From Arsukibacterium indicum (lineage in GTDB: Bacteria > Pseudomonadota > Gammaproteobacteria > Enterobacterales > Alteromonadaceae), in assembly GCF_019100565.1 (NCBI RefSeq), contig NZ_JAHRID010000001.1, positions 62,001-126,000 of the forward strand: a stretch of DNA of 64,000 nucleotides. The letters run 5' to 3'. Below the pieces are notes generated by a model, which did no database searches, had not been told where the DNA came from, and saw nothing but the letters and a program-made list of their open reading frames with translations. Shown here piece after piece: positions 46,858 through 55,204 of this stretch (the first letter of the stretch is position 1; every line of letters starts with the position of its first letter). The position numbers were made by a program, and so were the translations under genes.

Positions 46858-47655
46858 ATGATCCACAGTGGATTGCTGTTTTGCCTGCTTTGTCTGGTTT
46901 ACGCCCTACCGGTTTATGCCAGCGACAAGCTGACCATAGCCGCCGCATCAGACTTACGTTATGCGTTGGATGATGTAATTGCGCTATTTCACCAGCAACA
47001 GCCAGCGGCCGAGGTACGGGTCATTTACGGCTCCAGCGGCAAACTTAGCACCCAAATCCGCCATGGTGCGCCCTATGATCTGTTTTTCTCGGCGGATATT
47101 CAGTTTGCCGAGCAACTCTATGCTGAAGGGCATGCGCTATCGCAGCCGCAACTTTATGCACTGGGCCGGATTGTGCTGTGGAGCCCGCGCCAGAATATGG
47201 CGGGTATTGAACTGGCGCAACTGACAGAGCTGAATTTTCGCCGCCTGGCCATCGCCCAGCCCGCCCATGCACCTTATGGCCTGCGCGCCAAAGAAGCTTT
47301 GCAAGCAGTTGGTGTCTGGCCTGCTGTGGAAGCTAAATTAGTTTATGGCGAGAATATCGCCCAAACCGCGCAAATGGCGCAAAGCGGTGGGGCCGACATT
47401 GCCATTATTGCCCTGGCGCTGGCCAAGTTTCCCGAATTAGCTAACTCTTCTAAACGAGCAAGCCACGGTTATCAGCTTATTCCGGCAGAGCTGCACCAGC
47501 CACTGAGCCAGGCCTATGTTATTACCCGCCACGGTGCTAATAACAACACCGCACAGCAGTTTACTGCCTTTATGACTGACAAAGATGTGCTAGCCATTAT
47601 GCAAGCTTATGGTTTCGAACTTCCTGTTAGTGCTCGGCAAGGCGAGCAGGAGTAA
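46858..47655 (+). CDS. modA: molybdate ABC transporter substrate-binding protein
   Basis: ModA captures molybdate or tungstate in the periplasm. A signal peptide (LLFCLLCLVYALPVYA) precedes KLTIAAASDLRYALDDV, IYGSSGKLSTQI and GAPYDLFFSAD, the oxyanion-binding blocks. The gene begins 3 bases after moaE, so molybdate import is part of the cofactor transcript. Confidence 0.95.
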   Translation: MIHSGLLFCLLCLVYALPVYASDKLTIAAASDLRYALDDVIALFHQQQPAAEVRVIYGSSGKLSTQIRHGAPYDLFFSADIQFAEQLYAEGHALSQPQLYALGRIVLWSPRQNMAGIELAQLTELNFRRLAIAQPAHAPYGLRAKEALQAVGVWPAVEAKLVYGENIAQTAQMAQSGGADIAIIALALAKFPELANSSKRASHGYQLIPAELHQPLSQAYVITRHGANNNTAQQFTAFMTDKDVLAIMQAYGFELPVSARQGEQE

Positions 47656-47659
47656 CACC

Positions 47660-48361
47660 ATGCCTGAACTTTTCCTGACCCTTAGCCCGCAGGACTGGCA
47701 AGCCATCCGGCTAACGTTAAAGCTGTGTTTATATACCACGCTTATTTTATTGCTACTGGGCACACCGCTGGCCTGGTGGTTATCGCTTAGCCAAAGCAAG
47801 CTGCGCACCGCTATTCAGGCGATAGTGGCGCTGCCGTTGGTGTTGCCGCCGACAGTGCTGGGCTTTTACTTGCTGCTGTTGCTGGGGCCGCATGGTGCTG
47901 TCGGCAGTACACTGCAGCAACTGGGGCTTAATCACCTGGCGTTTAGCTTTAGCGGCATTTTAATTGGCTCGGTAATTTATTCACTACCCTTTACCGTGCA
48001 GCCGCTGCTGGAAAGCTTCCGGCGGATGGGGCCAAGGCCATTGGAAGTGGCTGCTACCCTGGGTGCAGGCAAGCTCGATCAGCTATTTAGCGTGGTGCTG
48101 CCGCTGTGTCGCGGTGGCTTTATTGTCGCCGCTACCCTGACCTTTGCCCATACCATGGGCGAATTTGGGGTAATTTTAATGCTCGGCGGCAGCATCCCCG
48201 GCGAAACCCAGGTGCTGTCGGTGCTGATCTATGATCACGCCGAAGCGATGAATTATGCTCAGGCGCATCAACTGTCGCTTGGCTTGTTAATCAGCGCTTT
48301 CGTGGTGCTGTTTATTGTGTACGGCCTGCACCGGCGCTTTGAACGTGAGGCGCCGTTATGA
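47660..48361 (+). CDS. modB: molybdate ABC transporter permease
   Basis: The 233-residue protein has about five transmembrane helices and the permease-ATPase contact region around RRMGPRPLEVAATLGAGKL. FAHTMGEFGVILMLGGSIPGET is strongly conserved in ModB. AGGAG lies 6 bases before the ATG at 47660. It overlaps modC by four bases. Confidence 0.94.
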   Translation: MPELFLTLSPQDWQAIRLTLKLCLYTTLILLLLGTPLAWWLSLSQSKLRTAIQAIVALPLVLPPTVLGFYLLLLLGPHGAVGSTLQQLGLNHLAFSFSGILIGSVIYSLPFTVQPLLESFRRMGPRPLEVAATLGAGKLDQLFSVVLPLCRGGFIVAATLTFAHTMGEFGVILMLGGSIPGETQVLSVLIYDHAEAMNYAQAHQLSLGLLISAFVVLFIVYGLHRRFEREAPL

Positions 48362-49428
48362 TGTTAGCGGTTACACTAACGGTAAAACGCGATGCTTTTA
48401 CTTTGCAGCTCAATAACAGCCTGCCGCTGCAGGGCGTAACCGCCTTATTTGGCCGCTCTGGCTGTGGCAAAACCACCCTGCTGCGCGCTATCGCCGGGCT
48501 GGATCGCCATGCTGATGCTACTGTGCAATGTAGCGCCACAATATGGCAACAAGGCAGCCGCTTTGTGCCGGTGCATCAGCGCCGGATTGGTATGGTATTT
48601 CAGGAAAGCAGCCTGCTGCCGCATTTATCGGTTAAACAAAACCTGCTGTATGGCTTTAAGCGGCTGGCAAAACATATTGCAGTACAACTTAAGCCAGAGC
48701 AGGTTATCCGGTTACTGGAGCTGGCACCGTTACTGGAACAAGCACCCGGCCAATTATCCGGCGGCCAGCGCCAGCGGGTAGCACTAGGCCGCGCTTTACT
48801 AAGCCAGCCACAGTTATTGCTGCTGGATGAACCTTTGGCATCTTTGGATCAACAAAGCCGCAGTGAAATTCTGCCATTTTTACAGCGCATCGCTAACACC
48901 ACCGGCATACCTATACTGCTGGTTAGCCATCAGCTGGATGACGTAGTAAAACTAGCCGATCATTTGGTACTAATGCAGCACGGCCGCATTCACAGCCAGG
49001 GCCCGCTACAGCAGCAATTATTGCAACCCGAACTGGCCGCCATCGGCGCTATGTCGCTGCTGCACGCGCAAAGCCAAGGCAGCAACAACCACTTGCTTAA
49101 GCTCAGCATCGGCCAGCAGCAGTTACAACTGCCAGCACCGCAACATGCCAACACCGCCAGCTATTCCCCCACTTCATACCGCTTACGTATTCAGGCGCGC
49201 GATGTTGCGCTAAGCCTGAAGCCGCTTAGCGACAGCTCAGTCAGCAATCAGTTACAGGTAAGTATCAGCGGTTTTAACATCGCGCCGCACCCGGCAGAAA
49301 CGCTGGTACAGCTAACACTGGAAGGACAGCCACTGCAGGCACTGCTAACCAAACATTCTGTTGAAAGATTGGGATTACAGGTTGGTCAGCAGGTATATGC
49401 GCAGATTAAGGCAGTGGCGCTGGATTAA
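48358..49428 (+). CDS. modC: molybdate ABC transporter ATP-binding protein
   Basis: The ABC ATPase domain has Walker A GRSGCGKTT, signature LSGGQRQRVALGRA and Walker B LLLLDEPLASLD. The C-terminal 100 or so residues form a TOBE/MopI domain that binds oxyanion and can inhibit transport when molybdate is plentiful. At 356 residues it is full length. It is the last gene of the moa-mod transcript. No modE is nearby, consistent with riboswitch control. Confidence 0.95.
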   Translation: MMLAVTLTVKRDAFTLQLNNSLPLQGVTALFGRSGCGKTTLLRAIAGLDRHADATVQCSATIWQQGSRFVPVHQRRIGMVFQESSLLPHLSVKQNLLYGFKRLAKHIAVQLKPEQVIRLLELAPLLEQAPGQLSGGQRQRVALGRALLSQPQLLLLDEPLASLDQQSRSEILPFLQRIANTTGIPILLVSHQLDDVVKLADHLVLMQHGRIHSQGPLQQQLLQPELAAIGAMSLLHAQSQGSNNHLLKLSIGQQQLQLPAPQHANTASYSPTSYRLRIQARDVALSLKPLSDSSVSNQLQVSISGFNIAPHPAETLVQLTLEGQPLQALLTKHSVERLGLQVGQQVYAQIKAVALD

Positions 49429-49516
49429 TGAATGTAGTTTTTTCGGGGAGCAAAAAAGTGATTGATTACGCAAACGTATTGAAATCATGCAACCTGTGTC
49501 ACACTTAAGTGCGTTG

Positions 49517-50173
49517 TTAAGCTGTCGTAGTATATTGTTTCTTTAGTACTTCTGGGCAGCCAAATATGTGGCGTTTAATTGTCCACTCTTTAGTCAATTT
49601 TTGAATCCCCTCAGTAGCAACGCTGAATGCCTGTATTAGCTCAATCTTATATTTTTCTGCAATTTCTGACTCATCTGAGCCAATATAGAGCTTTCTCTCA
49701 TTTGTATTTGGAACTTGTTCTGACTTGTCTAGTAGATGATGAAAGCTGGTATCTGAAAGATGGATGTAGCTAGAGCAATGCCTATAGGTATCTTTTAACC
49801 AGGGGTTTATTTCCGTTAACCGATCTACAAGGTATGCGTCTGAAAGCTGTCTTCCAGCTTTGTCTTTTATCTTGGAAAGTTTTTCTCCTTGGATAACCTT
49901 GTTTGCAGAGTCATGTGGGTCAGCTGTTAGTGTAATTCCGTGTAGACGGAGAATAGAATCGAGTTGAATTCTTAGTAGTGCAACGCCACATGAGTAACCA
50001 TTATTCCGCAAGATCAGCATAAATCCGTGTAAGACCTGAAGAGCTCTGTTGCAACTGGCAAGAAATAGCGCGTCTGCAGGGAATAGTTGGCCTTCACAAG
50101 CTTCAAAAAGCTCTCTTCCGACAGATTCAAAATTTTTTTGGAGTTCTCCTAGAGCCGCTAGCTTCTCTTCCAT
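49517..50173 (-). CDS. AT-rich gene of unknown function, possible HEPN-like helical protein
   Basis: The 218-residue, mainly helical protein has no signal peptide or transmembrane segment. Its base composition is visibly lower in GC than its neighbours, and codon choice differs, suggesting transfer. NRALQVLHGFMLIL and LLRIQLDSILRLHG resemble DUF5677-like/HEPN-superfamily helices, and YRHCSSYIHLSD contains an Arg-x6-His spacing like the HEPN RNase motif. This is weak similarity by eye. It directly follows a truncated toxin gene. I do not assign a function. Confidence 0.5.
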   Translation of the reverse strand: MEEKLAALGELQKNFESVGRELFEACEGQLFPADALFLASCNRALQVLHGFMLILRNNGYSCGVALLRIQLDSILRLHGITLTADPHDSANKVIQGEKLSKIKDKAGRQLSDAYLVDRLTEINPWLKDTYRHCSSYIHLSDTSFHHLLDKSEQVPNTNERKLYIGSDESEIAEKYKIELIQAFSVATEGIQKLTKEWTIKRHIFGCPEVLKKQYTTTA

Positions 50174-50194
50174 ATTACACCTATAAGTATGGCT

Positions 50195-50284
50195 CTACGC
50201 AGCAAGCGGATTATCAACTGCAATATAGTCGTAAATATCGCGCATCCAGCGCTGCGCTTCTGCAGTCCAGTTTATTTCGACCAT
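50195..50284 (-). pseudogene. truncated ParE/RelE-family toxin gene
   Basis: Only 29 codons remain, with EINWTAEAQRWMRDIYDYIA and DNPLAA, the N-terminus of a ParE/RelE toxin of normally about 95-100 residues, followed by TAG. The start ATG (50282-50284) overlaps the antitoxin stop in another frame, as in functional toxin-antitoxin pairs. The active-site C-terminus is missing and does not reappear downstream. The next gene begins 22 bases after the stop, so replacement by the AT-rich gene is likely. Confidence 0.7.
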
Positions 50285-50457
50285 GAACGTATTTGTTGTT
50301 CCATTACCATATTGGAGACTACCTGTCCTTCCCGGACATCTTTCAGGCCGCGCTGAACCATATGTTCAAATGCTAACTCGCGCAAAATCTCTTCATAACT
50401 GGCATCATCCGGTTGGGATTGAACAATCTCAGTTATCTTTTCTTTCACATCAGACAT
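50272..50457 (-). CDS. antitoxin of a ParE/RelE-type system (partner truncated)
   Basis: The 61-residue acidic protein (SDVKEKITEIVQSQPDDASY, then FEHMVQRGLKDVREGQVVSN) resembles antitoxins paired with ParE/RelE toxins. GGAG lies 6 bases before the ATG at 50457. The 3' end overlaps the toxin start. With the toxin truncated it is an orphan antitoxin; it might still bind its own promoter or neutralise a toxin encoded elsewhere. Confidence 0.65.
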   Translation of the reverse strand: MSDVKEKITEIVQSQPDDASYEEILRELAFEHMVQRGLKDVREGQVVSNMVMEQQIRSWSK

Positions 50458-50583
50458 CTTGCTCTCCAACTTGCTTGCCCGGATCTGAACGATATAAGTC
50501 ACGGCCGCCGACGGGTAACGTTTCAATTAAGTTAAAGCATAGCGCAATTTAACCGGTTACAGTACGCAACCGGCAGTAAATCC

Positions 50584-50775
50584 TTACTCAACTAACTCAA
50601 TACAATCTATCGGGCAAACGGCAATGCAGGTAGGCTTATCATAGTAGCTAATGCATTCGGTACACAGCTGCGGGTCAACCTGATAATGTTTGGTGCCCAT
50701 AATGATGGCGTCGTTCGGACACTCTGGCACACACATATCACAATTAATGCAGCTGGCTTCAATTACAGCAGGCAT
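50584..50775 (-). CDS. yfhL: YfhL-family 2[4Fe-4S] ferredoxin
   Basis: The 63-residue protein has two cluster motifs: CINCDMCVPECP and a second with a longer loop, CTECISYYDKPTCIAVCP, the Alvin-type arrangement of YfhL. It carries low-potential electrons. It starts 2 bases after the trhP stop, so the two are co-transcribed and the ferredoxin may serve TrhP; that link is inference from position. Confidence 0.88.
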   Translation of the reverse strand: MPAVIEASCINCDMCVPECPNDAIIMGTKHYQVDPQLCTECISYYDKPTCIAVCPIDCIELVE

Positions 50776-50777
50776 GG

Positions 50778-52097
50778 CTAACCTGCCGCATTAATGGCTA
50801 GGTCATTGCTGGCTGTTGCCACTGCAGGCAGCTGCTTTAACAGCATGGCAAAGCTAAGATTGTGCTGCGCAGGTAACTTTACCTTAAGCTGATAGCAAGC
50901 GCCGGGCGCCAGTACAATGGCGTTGTCCTGCTTATCGCGCAGCGCTTGCAGGGTAAAGCTTTGGTTCCCCTCAGGCATCATCAGCACCAGGCTATCACCC
51001 ACCGCAAACTGGTTTTTTACCTCCAACAGGGCAAAGCCTTCACTGTCCTGCTCGCTAATAAACTCGCCAACCAAGAGTTGCTCGCCAGCACTGTGGCTGG
51101 TGGCGTAGTTCTGCGTGTCCTGCGGTTTATGCCGGCGCAAAAAACCTTCAGTAAAACCACGGTTGGCCATGCCGTTAAGCTCAGTTAGTAACTGTGGGTC
51201 AAACGCTTTACCGGCAACCGCATCATCAATAGCTTGGCGGTATACCTGAGCGGTACGTGCCACATAATAAGGTGATTTAGTTCGGCCTTCTATTTTAAGC
51301 GAATGCACCCCCATCGCAGTCAGTGCCGGTACATGCTCTATAGCCCGTAAATCTTTGGAATTTAGAATATAAGTGCCGTGCAAGTCTTCATCAATGGCCA
51401 TCAGCTCGCCGGGGCGGCCCTGCTCTTCCAGTAGTGCTGGTGTGGAAATAGGTTTAAACTGGCCTGCTTCATCCTCTGTGGCGGCATGCACCTGATAAGG
51501 CCAGCGGCAACTATTAGTACAGGCACCCTGGTTCGGGTCGCGTTTATTAATATAACCCGATAACAGACAACGGCCGGAATAGGCCATACAGAGCGCACCG
51601 TGTACAAACACTTCCAGCTCCATCCCGGGTACCTGGCGGCGAATTTCAGCTATTTCTTCCACCGCCAGCTCGCGCGATAAAATAACCCGCTCTACCCCCT
51701 GCGTCTGCCAGAACTTCACTGCAGCCCAATTTACCGTATTGGCTTGCACCGACAAGTGCAGTGGCTGCTTTGGGAAATGCTGGCGAAGCAGATAGACAAC
51801 TCCGGGATCGGAGACGATAAGTGCATCTGGCTGCAGTGCCACAACCGGTGCCATATCAGCGACAAAGCTTTGCAGTTTACTGTTATGCGGCGCAATATTA
51901 ACCACTACATAGAATTTTTTACCCAGCGCATGCGCCTCACTGATGCCGGTGGCAAGGGAGGCTAAATCAAACTCATTATTACGCACCCTTAAGCTATAGC
52001 GCGGCTGACCGGCATATACCGCATCGGCACCATAAGCAAATGCGAGGCGCATCGCTTTCAGGCTGCCGGCGGGTGACAGCAATTCAGGTTTTAACAT
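50778..52097 (-). CDS. trhP: tRNA 5-hydroxyuridine modification protein TrhP (YegQ), U32 family
   Basis: TrhP is needed for hydroxylation of wobble uridine 34 to ho5U using prephenate-derived chemistry. The 439-residue protein begins with the U32-family LLSPAGSLKAMRLAFAYGADAVY, and has AGQPRYSLRVRNN and the cysteine-rich region GRCLLSGYINKRDPNQGACT. The C-terminal beta domain (after about residue 330) is typical. It is followed closely by yfhL. Confidence 0.9.
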   Translation of the reverse strand: MLKPELLSPAGSLKAMRLAFAYGADAVYAGQPRYSLRVRNNEFDLASLATGISEAHALGKKFYVVVNIAPHNSKLQSFVADMAPVVALQPDALIVSDPGVVYLLRQHFPKQPLHLSVQANTVNWAAVKFWQTQGVERVILSRELAVEEIAEIRRQVPGMELEVFVHGALCMAYSGRCLLSGYINKRDPNQGACTNSCRWPYQVHAATEDEAGQFKPISTPALLEEQGRPGELMAIDEDLHGTYILNSKDLRAIEHVPALTAMGVHSLKIEGRTKSPYYVARTAQVYRQAIDDAVAGKAFDPQLLTELNGMANRGFTEGFLRRHKPQDTQNYATSHSAGEQLLVGEFISEQDSEGFALLEVKNQFAVGDSLVLMMPEGNQSFTLQALRDKQDNAIVLAPGACYQLKVKLPAQHNLSFAMLLKQLPAVATASNDLAINAAG

Positions 52098-52185
52098 TGG
52101 TTACCTGCTGTTCGAACTTGAAAAATGGTGGCTATTCTAGCGTTTGCAGCGTCAACAGTTTTGATCTGCCGCAATGTCGCCCGCT

Positions 52186-53781
52186 TTAGCATGGCGTCAG
52201 GCCAACCCTGGCTGCTGCTTTAAAACCAGCTGCAAAGTTAGTCAGACGTTCGGTTCGGCTGCCTCTGGGTAACATTACCTCAATCAGACTAAAGCGCTTG
52301 GCGCTTTCACTTGCCAGCCTAAACGCCTGACTAAAGTCTTCCAGAGTACTTACTGCCATACCGTGCCCGCCCATGCTGCGCGCCAGCTCAGCATATTGCC
52401 AGTGATGCAAGTCGGTGCAGTTTAGGCCAGGGGCAAAAGCATCAATCATGTCCCAGCGTTGATTATTAAAAAGAACAATAATTGGCGCAAAACCATAGCG
52501 GGAAAAATGACCAAGTTCGAGCCCGGTCATTAAAAACGCACCGTCTCCTACCAGCACCACCGGCCGCAAGCCGGTAGCGGCCTGAACACCCAGGGCCGCT
52601 GGCACTGCATACCCCATAGAAGCGTAAAACGCCGGGGCTAACATTAAGCTCGGCTTGGCATGCAAAGAGGCAAATAAACAATCGCCAATATCGGATATAA
52701 GCGGCACGGTGTCATGCCGCTCGCTTAAAAGCTGGTCCAGCTGCTGCACCAGACTGCTGGCAGTCAGTTGCCATTTATCCACCACGGCCAGCGTTGGTGC
52801 AGCTGGCATAGGGTTGGCAAACGGTGTAATTGCTTGGGCCAGCATAGTGGATAAAAACGGCTTTAAGGCCAGTTGCTGCTGTTCCAGACAAAGCACTTTT
52901 TCAGGGGGAAACAACTCAGCATGGGCAGCAAAGTTGCTGTCGGTTTTAATTACACCGACTTGCAGAATAAGATCAGCTTCACGCAGCAATTGAGTGGGCC
53001 GGACATCGGTTTTATCCAGAAAAATACCGCCGTACAGCGGATGTTGCTGATTAAAACTGGCACGGCCCATCAGGGTACTGACCAAGGGAATATTCAGTTT
53101 GCTGGCTAGGGCTTCCAGCTCAGCGACGGCATCAAACCGCCTTACATCAACGCCGGCCAGGATCACCGGCCGCTTAGCCAGGGCTAACCGCTTGGCTAGC
53201 TGCGCCACCGCCAACGCCAGTTGATCTTGTGGTACGACGGCTGGCTGGTAAGCCCCCGCCGGGCTGGTATTAAATTGCACCGCGTCCCGGGGAATTTCAA
53301 GCAGTACCGGCCGGCTCTGCTCTTTTGCCGTTTGCAGTGCCAGCCGGATATCTGCCCCGGCGCGCTCAGCGTTATCTAAGCGCAACTGTATGGCGGTAAT
53401 TTCTCTATAAATATCGCGCTGCGAATTAACCGTTTTTGCCTGATGATGAATTTGCAGGCCACGCTCAATTTCAGCCTGACTGGGAAAGCCGGCAATAACG
53501 ACTAAGGGCACATGTTCAACATAAGCCTGCGCCACCGCATTAACTGCATTTAACGCCCCGGCGCCATAAGTCAGGATAACTACGGCAGGTTTATTACTGA
53601 TCCTCGCCGCAGCATCGGCTGCGAATACCACTGAGGGTTCGTGACTCAAATAATATAAAGGCAATGTGCTACGCTGTTGCAACTGTTCAAATAATGGCAG
53701 TACAAAATCGCCCGGAATGCCAAACAGCTGTTTAACATCAAATACTTTTAGCTCGTGTAATAGCGCATCAACCAATAACAT
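52186..53781 (-). CDS. thiamine-diphosphate-dependent 2-oxoacid decarboxylase (indolepyruvate/phenylpyruvate type)
   Basis: The 531-residue protein has the three-domain ThDP layout. Glu48 in LSHEPSVVFAADAAAR activates the cofactor, and the ThDP/Mg motif is GDGAFLMTGLELGHFSRYGF with the closing NN. The arrangement fits indolepyruvate/phenylpyruvate decarboxylases rather than acetolactate synthases (no FAD-linked large-subunit features). The product would be an aldehyde from an aromatic or branched 2-oxoacid. GGAGTGGG precedes the ATG. An FNR box lies 61 bases upstream. Confidence 0.8.
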   Translation of the reverse strand: MLLVDALLHELKVFDVKQLFGIPGDFVLPLFEQLQQRSTLPLYYLSHEPSVVFAADAAARISNKPAVVILTYGAGALNAVNAVAQAYVEHVPLVVIAGFPSQAEIERGLQIHHQAKTVNSQRDIYREITAIQLRLDNAERAGADIRLALQTAKEQSRPVLLEIPRDAVQFNTSPAGAYQPAVVPQDQLALAVAQLAKRLALAKRPVILAGVDVRRFDAVAELEALASKLNIPLVSTLMGRASFNQQHPLYGGIFLDKTDVRPTQLLREADLILQVGVIKTDSNFAAHAELFPPEKVLCLEQQQLALKPFLSTMLAQAITPFANPMPAAPTLAVVDKWQLTASSLVQQLDQLLSERHDTVPLISDIGDCLFASLHAKPSLMLAPAFYASMGYAVPAALGVQAATGLRPVVLVGDGAFLMTGLELGHFSRYGFAPIIVLFNNQRWDMIDAFAPGLNCTDLHHWQYAELARSMGGHGMAVSTLEDFSQAFRLASESAKRFSLIEVMLPRGSRTERLTNFAAGFKAAARVGLTPC

Positions 53782-53841
53782 AACCCACTCCAGTTTTGGA
53801 TTGTTTAGTGCGCAGTGTGGTGATTATTGCAGTGGATGCTG

Positions 53842-53855
53842 TTGATGCAGATCAA
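53842..53855. promoter_or_regulatory. FNR box upstream of the ThDP decarboxylase gene
   Basis: TTGAT-GCAG-ATCAA is a perfect match to the FNR/ANR consensus TTGATN4ATCAA. On the minus strand an AATAAT-like -10 lies about 15 bases downstream, so activation of the decarboxylase gene under oxygen limitation is plausible. The moeA stop is 90 bases on the other side. Confidence 0.65.
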
Positions 53856-53857
53856 GG

Positions 53858-53881
53858 TTGCGCCGGCTTATACCGGCGCAA
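53858..53881. terminator. hairpin after moeA, weak terminator
   Basis: TTGCGCCGG and CCGGCGCAA form a perfect 9-bp stem with a 6-base loop, downstream of moeA on the minus strand. There is no T run, so termination is uncertain. It directly abuts the FNR box. Confidence 0.4.
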
Positions 53882-53944
53882 AGGTGGTATTTTCTGCAAG
53901 GTTAGGACCGCCCGTTTTGAGAAAAACAATACGCCCCTACTGGT

Positions 53945-55204
53945 TTAACGCAATAAATCTGAAAATGGCAGTATTGAAACCCTTTCCCCGGCCGGCCGGC
54001 TGGCGCTGTCACGCTCCAGCACGATATAGCAGTTAGCATTAGCGATAGAGCTAAGCATACCCGAGCTTTGGCTGCCCAGGGTTTTGACATTCAGGCCATC
54101 TTCGCCCTGCCAGTACCAGCCACGCTGATAGTCTGCTCTGCCAGGTTGCTTTTTCAAGGGCACACTGCATACTGCCTGCAGCAAAGACGGCGTAACGTCG
54201 GCTGCCTCACCACTAAGCTTACGCAGCACCGGCTGCACTAACTGCTCCAGCGTTACCACTGCCGCCACCGGGTTGCCCGGTAAACCAAAAAACCAGCAGT
54301 TATCGAGTTTACCAAAAGCGAACGGCTTACCAGGCTTAATTGCTACCTGCCAGAAATCTATTTTGCCAAGTTTTTGCAGGATCTGCCGGGTATAATCGGC
54401 GTCGCCTACCGACACGCCGGCACTGGTAATAAGCACATCTGCTTCAGCCATAGCGGTAGTAAATGCCTGCTCTATCTGTGCCAAATCATCCGCTAATAAG
54501 CCAAGGTCTAGTACCTCGACACCCAGCCGCTGCAGCATTGCCGCCATCACGTAACGATTACTGTCGTATATGTGGCCAGCTAGCAAAGGTTGACCTGGTG
54601 GCAGCAACTCATCACCGGTGGAAAATATGGCTACTTTCAACCGCCGCACCACCTTGATTTGGGCAAAGCCCAGTGACGCCAGCAAGCCCAGATCGGCTGG
54701 CCGAATTTTATGGCCGGCCGCAAAAACCTGCTGCCCCTTAGCGACATCTTCACCGGCGCGGCGGACATGCTCGCCGCTAGTTGGTTGGAGCTGACAAAGA
54801 ATAGCCGGTTGGTTACTTTTTTCAGTAAGTTCCACCTGCTCTTGCATCACAACACTATCCAGCCCTGCCGGTAGCACAGCACCGGTGGTTATCCGCACAC
54901 AATACCCTGCAGGGATTACGTCTGTGAAGGCGTGGCCTGCCAGCGCTTTGCCTGCCACAATTAACGGTTGATCCGGTTTTACCTCAGCGGCGCGCAGCGC
55001 ATAGCCATCCATCGCAGCGTTGTCGTAGCCCGGCACGTTAATATCTGAACAAACCGGCTCTGCCAATACCCGATCTAACGCCTTGCTTAAAACGACGGTT
55101 TCCTGCTGAACCAATGGTGTTACCTGCGCCAACATCTGCTGTAATGCCTGTTCAGCACTTAACATTGGCTTTTGCATCGGTTTTTTTGCATCCGCGAGGG
55201 CCAT
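53945..55204 (-). CDS. moeA: molybdopterin molybdenumtransferase MoeA
   Basis: MoeA inserts molybdate into adenylylated molybdopterin. The 419-residue protein has NVPGYDNAAMDGYALR, RITTGAVLPAG, GDELLPPGQPLLAGHIYDSN and ITSAGVSVGDADYTRQIL. The start ATG overlaps the narL stop (TGATG), so the two are translationally coupled. It is separate from the main moa-mod operon, placing the final cofactor step under the same control as the nitrate-respiration regulator. Confidence 0.95.
   Translation of the reverse strand: MALADAKKPMQKPMLSAEQALQQMLAQVTPLVQQETVVLSKALDRVLAEPVCSDINVPGYDNAAMDGYALRAAEVKPDQPLIVAGKALAGHAFTDVIPAGYCVRITTGAVLPAGLDSVVMQEQVELTEKSNQPAILCQLQPTSGEHVRRAGEDVAKGQQVFAAGHKIRPADLGLLASLGFAQIKVVRRLKVAIFSTGDELLPPGQPLLAGHIYDSNRYVMAAMLQRLGVEVLDLGLLADDLAQIEQAFTTAMAEADVLITSAGVSVGDADYTRQILQKLGKIDFWQVAIKPGKPFAFGKLDNCWFFGLPGNPVAAVVTLEQLVQPVLRKLSGEAADVTPSLLQAVCSVPLKKQPGRADYQRGWYWQGEDGLNVKTLGSQSSGMLSSIANANCYIVLERDSASRPAGERVSILPFSDLLR

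Noticed and set aside
49440-49516. Possible integron attC site (GCTTAAC / GTTAAGC core-like heptamer) after the AT-rich gene
   Set aside because: Only one core-like heptamer was found and no folded partner or integrase; chance match.
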